DNA of 64,000 bases from JAJVIP01 sp964405835. Its GTDB lineage: Bacteria; Elusimicrobiota; Elusimicrobia; F11. The position numbers and the translations under genes were made by a program. The notes below the pieces were generated by a model that saw only the letters and a list, made by a program, of their open reading frames with translations, did not search any database and had not been told where the DNA came from. The stretch lies in assembly GCA_964405835.1 (NCBI GenBank), contig CAYOPN010000003.1, positions 1-64,000 on the forward strand. Reading direction: 5' to 3'. Shown here one piece after another: positions 60,108-64,000 of the stretch. Position 1 is the first letter of the stretch, and each line of letters begins with the position of its first letter.

Positions 60108-60874
60108 TAAAATTCCTTTTTCGAAAACGACCAGCTGGTGAGAAAAAGCGCAATGCCGACGTACGACACGGAATACAGGGCCAGCCAACCGAACCATATT
60201 GCGGGCGGGGTCACCGTGGCCTGCCAGAAATCCCGGTAATTAAAAATCCCAAAATTGGGGGCGACATAACTGAGGAACTCCGCCACCGCTTTCACGAGCG
60301 GGTTGGCCGAACGCTCGGACATGTACCGCAATTCCGAAGTAAAGTGCCCCAGCACCCACAAAAAACCGGTGAGTGTCATAGAAGAAGCGGTGGACGTTGT
60401 GATTAGGGATATCAATAGCGCCAGGGACCCAACCACGGCAATTTTGGCGATAGAACAGAGCACAGCAATCGGATAAAAAAGTTCGAGTTTCCATCCCATG
60501 AGTTTGAGGCTGCCGACATGCAGCACGGCCATGATCAGCATTCCGCACACGAGCGCCGCCAGGGTCCCGGCAAACCGGCCGACGATGTATTGCCAGCGTT
60601 CGACCGGATGGCTGAGAATGAGATAAACACTGCGCGTTTCCATTTCCGTAAGCACCAGATTGACGGTCACGAACAACACCGCGAGCAATGCCAGAAATTC
60701 AATGCCGCCCAACCCCAGATCGAGCATCATGCGCGTCTGTTCCTCGACGGCCAGCGCCGAAATGACCACCCCGCCGCCCATGAGAATGATCCCGAAAAGC
60801 ACAACCGTAAAGTAGATCTTGTTGCGGATATGTTCTTTCAGCGTGTACTGCGCGACAGCTAAGAGGCTTTCCAT
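60107..60874 (-). CDS. ABC-2 type exporter permease
   Basis: The 255-residue protein has six membrane helices with the ABC-2 pattern: an N-terminal LLAVAQYTLKEHIRNKIYFTVVLFG and LTEMETRSVYLILSHPVERW between helices. It pairs with the upstream ATPase (16-base overlap). The substrate is unknown. Confidence 0.88.
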   Translation of the reverse strand: MESLLAVAQYTLKEHIRNKIYFTVVLFGIILMGGGVVISALAVEEQTRMMLDLGLGGIEFLALLAVLFVTVNLVLTEMETRSVYLILSHPVERWQYIVGRFAGTLAALVCGMLIMAVLHVGSLKLMGWKLELFYPIAVLCSIAKIAVVGSLALLISLITTSTASSMTLTGFLWVLGHFTSELRYMSERSANPLVKAVAEFLSYVAPNFGIFNYRDFWQATVTPPAIWFGWLALYSVSYVGIALFLTSWSFSKKEF

Positions 60875-61647
60875 TTTCCCTCCTCAATAAATTTGAGCGG
60901 GCCGATGCTTTCGGTGCGGACCACCGAGGAAGCAAACACCTCTTCCAGCTTGCCTTCTTTTCCTTTCCAATCGGTGTTTTCCATCACGGTCGTCAGATGA
61001 CCGGCCGCCAGAATGCCGATGCGGTCGCAGACCCGCTCGACTTCGGAAATGTTGTGCGAGGACAAAAGGACCGTTTTCCCCTGGGACTTGAGCCACAAGA
61101 TCAATTGACGGAGCTCCTGGATCGCGAGCGGATCGAGGCCGGTCACCGGCTCGTCCATAATCAAAATGTCGGGGTTGTGCACAAGCGCCTGGCCCATACT
61201 GACGCGCTGCATCATTCCTTTGGAATAATCGGAGATGCGGCGATCGGCGCTTTTGGACAAGCCCACTTTTTCGAGGATATCGTTGATGCGCTCTTCCCGC
61301 CCCGCGCGCGGCATGCGGGACAGTTTTGCGAAGGTGCGCAGGGCCTCCCGGCCGGTGAGATATTTGTTGATATAAGCGGCCTCCGGCAGGTAGCCGATCT
61401 TGGTCAATGCGGAGAGGTCCGGCATTCGCCGTCCCATTACTTCCACTTTGCCCTTCGTGGGGCGCAACAGACCCAACAACAATTTGATGGTGGTGGTTTT
61501 TCCCGAACCGTTCAGGCCCAGAAGGCCGAACACTTCTCCTTGGCGGATTTCGAGCGACAGGTCCGAAAGCCCAAGGCTTTCCTTGGTCCTGCCGAGGTGG
61601 GACCGTTTGTATATCTTCGTCAATTTTTCAAACCGGATAATGCTCAT
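60859..61647 (-). CDS. ABC exporter ATPase
   Basis: The 262-residue ATPase has Walker A GLNGSGKTTTIKLLLGLL, the signature ISDYSKGMMQRVSMGQALVHN, Walker B LIMDEPVTGLDP and the switch HNISEVERV. It is the ABC-2 subtype. It overlaps the gene at 61644 by 4 bases. Confidence 0.92.
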   Translation of the reverse strand: MSIIRFEKLTKIYKRSHLGRTKESLGLSDLSLEIRQGEVFGLLGLNGSGKTTTIKLLLGLLRPTKGKVEVMGRRMPDLSALTKIGYLPEAAYINKYLTGREALRTFAKLSRMPRAGREERINDILEKVGLSKSADRRISDYSKGMMQRVSMGQALVHNPDILIMDEPVTGLDPLAIQELRQLILWLKSQGKTVLLSSHNISEVERVCDRIGILAAGHLTTVMENTDWKGKEGKLEEVFASSVVRTESIGPLKFIEEGKWKAS

Positions 61648-62345
61648 TCCTCACTCCTTCGAAAAAAACGGTAATGCACCCGGTAAAATATAAAAATCAG
61701 CGCGATCCAGAAAAAAGGACTTGAGACAACACGCAGGAGCATCGCTTTAAACCGCTCCTTTTTTTTCTGTCCCTCCGTGTATTCGCGGCCGGCCACAACA
61801 AATTCAAAATCCGGTTTTTCATAGGGAATTTCCAACTCCAGCGGCTCCTTCCCCACCACCTTTAATCTGGTCACAAAAACGCCGTCCTCCTCGTGCCGTT
61901 GGCCCGACCGCGCGATTTCCTCGTAATACTCGCGAAAAAATTGGGCGCGCCCGGAAAGCCGCGCGCCCACCGGTGCTACCGGATACGAAATGTCGAACTC
62001 AACACGGGCCGCGGAAGGACCAAAAGGTTCCTGGATGAAACGGGGGCGGAAATCGTCAAAAGCCAGCGCGCGGCCGTCGGAAAAAATCTGGAAGGACTTG
62101 GAAATATAGTCTTTGGCGCGGGATTGATAGAGCGGGTCCCAATCACGGGCGGGAAGCGGTTTGTTGGCGGGTACATTCATTATCTCATCGGTCCAGTATT
62201 CCGCGTGGGCGTCAATATGAACACGCACGCGGTCTGCTTCGATTTTCAATTTGACTTCCACCGGATGCATCCGGAATTCGTGGGCGGAAAGAATGGGATT
62301 GATAAGTCCTGCCAACACCAGCGCCGGCGTGAGGCGAAATTTCAT
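61644..62345 (-). CDS. Periplasmic-domain membrane protein of unknown function
   Basis: The 233-residue protein has a signal peptide (LTPALVLAGLINPILSA), a beta-rich periplasmic domain starting HEFRMHPVEVKLKIEADRV and a C-terminal helix (SSPFFWIALIFIFYRV) that anchors it. It links the metal importer genes to the exporter genes by ATGA overlaps at both ends. No family is recognised; a role in metal or polymer export is only a guess. Confidence 0.6.
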   Translation of the reverse strand: MKFRLTPALVLAGLINPILSAHEFRMHPVEVKLKIEADRVRVHIDAHAEYWTDEIMNVPANKPLPARDWDPLYQSRAKDYISKSFQIFSDGRALAFDDFRPRFIQEPFGPSAARVEFDISYPVAPVGARLSGRAQFFREYYEEIARSGQRHEEDGVFVTRLKVVGKEPLELEIPYEKPDFEFVVAGREYTEGQKKKERFKAMLLRVVSSPFFWIALIFIFYRVHYRFFRRSEE

Positions 62346-63220
62346 GCGTGGACTTTAATAAGCCGTACCTTGTTTATCAAGACGCAGATGAGCAAGACCA
62401 CCGCGAAAACCGCCACATTGGTGGGTCCCAACGGAAGGTCATAGTGATACGAGACATAGAAACCAGCCAGCCCACTGAATCCTCCCACCAGCGACGAAGC
62501 CAGGAAAAAACCCGGCATCCGTCGACAAAAACGCCGCACCGCGAGCGGAGGGATCACAAAAGCCGCGAACGTCAACATGGGTCCCGCAATCAGCACCCCG
62601 AGGGAAATGGCGATACCAATGATGGAATAAAGCAGCACATCCCATGCGGCGACATTTTTACCGATGGTCCGCGCGAAATCCCGGTCAAACGACACCATCA
62701 AGAGCGACCGGTGCGCCACCAGAAGGACCCCGGTCAACAACGCGAACGCCGAAAGCAGCAACGTCAAATCGCTGGCGCCGACCGTCACGATTTCCCCCTG
62801 CAACAGACCCAGGAGTTCTATTTTTCCCGATGGATTTTTGGCCACCAGCAAAATGGCCAGCGCGGAAGCCACCGAATAAAACGCGCCGATGCGGTTTTGA
62901 ACGGCCCCGTCTCCTTTTCTTTCAAGAATCGCCAAGATCAAGAGAGCACCAAGCGTAAACAATAGCGAACCCGCCAGGGCCGCGAACCGGTCGTTCACTT
63001 CGCCCGGATGCAGCGACCAGTGGACCCCCATTCCCTGCAGGAAAAACGCGAAGGCAATGCCAGCCGCCGAGATTTGCGGGAGCGCAACGCCCATGAGCAC
63101 CATGCGGCGCAACATGAAATAAACACCGATCAACGGGCAGAAGAAACCGACCGCCACGCTGCCCCAAAGCGCATGCCGCAAAATAAAACCATGTTCAAAC
63201 AACTGGAAGAAATCACTCAT
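62342..63220 (-). CDS. Metal ABC transporter permease (ZnuB/MntB type)
   Basis: The 292-residue protein is an ABC-3 family permease with about eight helices: GVYFMLRRMVLMGVALPQISAAGIAFAFFLQGMG, LIAGPMLTFAAFVIPPLAVRRF and SYHYDLPLGPTNV. It moves zinc or manganese inward with the ATPase and binding protein. It overlaps the ATPase gene by 4 bases. Confidence 0.9.
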   Translation of the reverse strand: MSDFFQLFEHGFILRHALWGSVAVGFFCPLIGVYFMLRRMVLMGVALPQISAAGIAFAFFLQGMGVHWSLHPGEVNDRFAALAGSLLFTLGALLILAILERKGDGAVQNRIGAFYSVASALAILLVAKNPSGKIELLGLLQGEIVTVGASDLTLLLSAFALLTGVLLVAHRSLLMVSFDRDFARTIGKNVAAWDVLLYSIIGIAISLGVLIAGPMLTFAAFVIPPLAVRRFCRRMPGFFLASSLVGGFSGLAGFYVSYHYDLPLGPTNVAVFAVVLLICVLINKVRLIKVHA

Positions 63221-63822
63221 GGCTGGCCCAACGAAAGGGTCTTTTTGGCATAACGTTTGAGCAGCGGGATTTTGTGGGAGACCAGCACAATGGCGAGGTT
63301 GTCCCGGGTGTTTAACTCCGCCAGCATGTCCATGATTTCTTGCTCCGCCACCGCATCCACGCCAGACGTGGGTTCGTCCAGCACCAACACACGCGGCGCG
63401 ACCGCCAGCGCGCGTGCGATCAGTACCCGTTGCTGTTGGCCGCCGGATAACGCCGCGTAGGATGCATCGATGTGCGGCGCCATTTTGACCTTCTCAAGGA
63501 ACGTCAGCACGATCGCGCGTTCCGGCGCGGAACCCGTGAGACTCATGCGCACCACATCAAACACCGTGAGCGGATAAAGCGGGTCCAATTGCCCGCGCTG
63601 TGGGACATATCCGATTCGATTCGCCATCTCGGGATAACGCGTCACTTGGCCCCGCAACGGCTTGAGCAAACCCAAGATCCCTTTCATCAATGTGGTCTTG
63701 CCGGAACCGTTTTCTCCGACGATACCGAGGAAATCGCCCTCGTTGATGACCAGGTCAAAGTCCGATAGGACGACGTTTGGCCCGTAACCGAACGAGGTTT
63801 TTTGAAGTGATAAGAGTTCTAT
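63217..63822 (-). CDS. Metal ABC transporter ATPase (ZnuC type), apparent ATA start
   Basis: The 201-residue ATPase shows Walker A VGENGSGKTTLMKGI, the signature YAALSGGQQQRVLIARALA, Walker B VLVLDEPTSGVD and HKIPLL. The frame begins at ATA (63820-63822), which lies 7 bases after GGAGG and overlaps the preceding stop as ATAG. From there the product starts (M)ELLSLQKTSFGYG, a normal ATPase N-terminus; the nearest ATG is after Walker A, too late for function. Confidence 0.85.
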   Translation of the reverse strand: MELLSLQKTSFGYGPNVVLSDFDLVINEGDFLGIVGENGSGKTTLMKGILGLLKPLRGQVTRYPEMANRIGYVPQRGQLDPLYPLTVFDVVRMSLTGSAPERAIVLTFLEKVKMAPHIDASYAALSGGQQQRVLIARALAVAPRVLVLDEPTSGVDAVAEQEIMDMLAELNTRDNLAIVLVSHKIPLLKRYAKKTLSLGQP

Positions 63823-64000
63823 TTGAGCGCCTCCAAGACCGAATTGATGTTGTGCTCAATCATTCCCATGTACGTGGCGGAATCCGAAAAAGCGCCGCCC
63901 ATGGTGGCCACTTTTGCGACCCGGATGCCGGTTTGGTCCGCAAGCCAATGCGGCGCGCTTTCCGAATACTGAATTTCGAACAAGAGCAGCTTGGCATTTT
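63819..64000 (-). CDS. Metal-binding protein of the ABC transporter (ZnuA type), partial
   Basis: Only the C-terminal 60 residues are inside the window: ...KLLLFEIQYSESAPHWLADQ, then VAKVATMGGAFSDSATYMGM and IEHNINSVLEALK. This matches the C-terminus of ZnuA-like substrate-binding proteins. The rest lies beyond the right edge. Confidence 0.8.
   Translation of the reverse strand, partial: NAKLLLFEIQYSESAPHWLADQTGIRVAKVATMGGAFSDSATYMGMIEHNINSVLEALK

Noticed and set aside
1..64000. CRISPR array, prophage, IS element or rRNA
   Set aside because: No regularly spaced repeats, transposase, integrase, phage structural genes or rRNA signatures were seen.

Overview
The window looks like chromosome of a free-living or host-associated didermic (LPS-bearing) bacterium of moderately high G+C, possibly Elusimicrobiota or another little-cultured phylum. 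Four PorV/UPF0164-like barrel proteins, FlgD-Ig-like C-terminal domains, ADP-heptose genes, a lipid A aminoarabinose (arn) locus, OmpA and BamA-like proteins and lipoproteins all point to an outer membrane. The phylum is inferred from gene content only and needs a search. There is no phage, IS element, CRISPR array or rRNA. Coding density is extreme: no gene-free stretch exceeds 300 bases, and most neighbouring genes overlap by 1-13 bases.

Layout. (1) 1-11972, minus strand: one run of about fifteen overlapping genes encoding a membrane TPR protein, TldE/PmbA, AroE-AroC-AroK-AroB, an M24 peptidase, EF-P, AccB-AccC, GmhA, the heptose adenylyltransferase domain, and ThiD2-ThiE-ThiC. (2) 12113-20007, plus strand: an envelope/secretion-like locus with a FN3-like protein, a zinc protease carrying a FlgD-type C-terminal domain, two PorV-like barrels, a mini-protein that is almost only the C-terminal domain, and a BamA-like protein. 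(3) 20023-30001: a beta-lactamase-fold hydrolase, metF-ompA-clpS, a Nudix hydrolase, and an operon of M48 peptidase, NAD kinase, barrel protein, fused indolepyruvate ferredoxin oxidoreductase and GNAT. (4) 30099-32470: PorV-LysM, a terminator, a dispersed repeat and hldD.

(5) 32496-40645: four TTAA(T/A) boxes at 10/11-base period, then arnB, arnC, split arnA (formyltransferase, then decarboxylase), arnD, arnT and an OmpR-type two-component pair. This is a self-contained, probably PmrAB-like, lipid A modification unit. (6) 40651-42708: a repeated hairpin, a small GIY-YIG ORF, tRNA-Leu(CAA), and arsR-aquaporin-arsC behind a perfect palindrome. (7) 42647-48412: an SGNH/MBOAT acyltransferase pair and a 1075-residue G8/CEMIP-like secreted protein. 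(8) 48452-57032: pyrophosphatase, then a minus-strand operon with PorV-LysM, histidine kinase, pseudo-receiver/propeller protein, PilZ, PanD, receiver, M50-like peptidase, DUF457 protein and polysaccharide deacetylase. (9) 57053-64000: a second copy of the dispersed repeat, a small basic protein, ferrochelatase, and an operon joining a ZnuABC-type metal importer to an ABC-2 exporter.

Two themes recur. Many operon heads have a -10-like box only 6-10 bases before the start codon, which suggests leaderless or nearly leaderless mRNAs. Start codons are unusually varied (TTG, GTG, and apparently ACG and ATA). The most interesting systems are the arn/two-component unit with its operator, and the PorV plus shared C-terminal-domain set, which resembles parts of a type IX-like export pathway.
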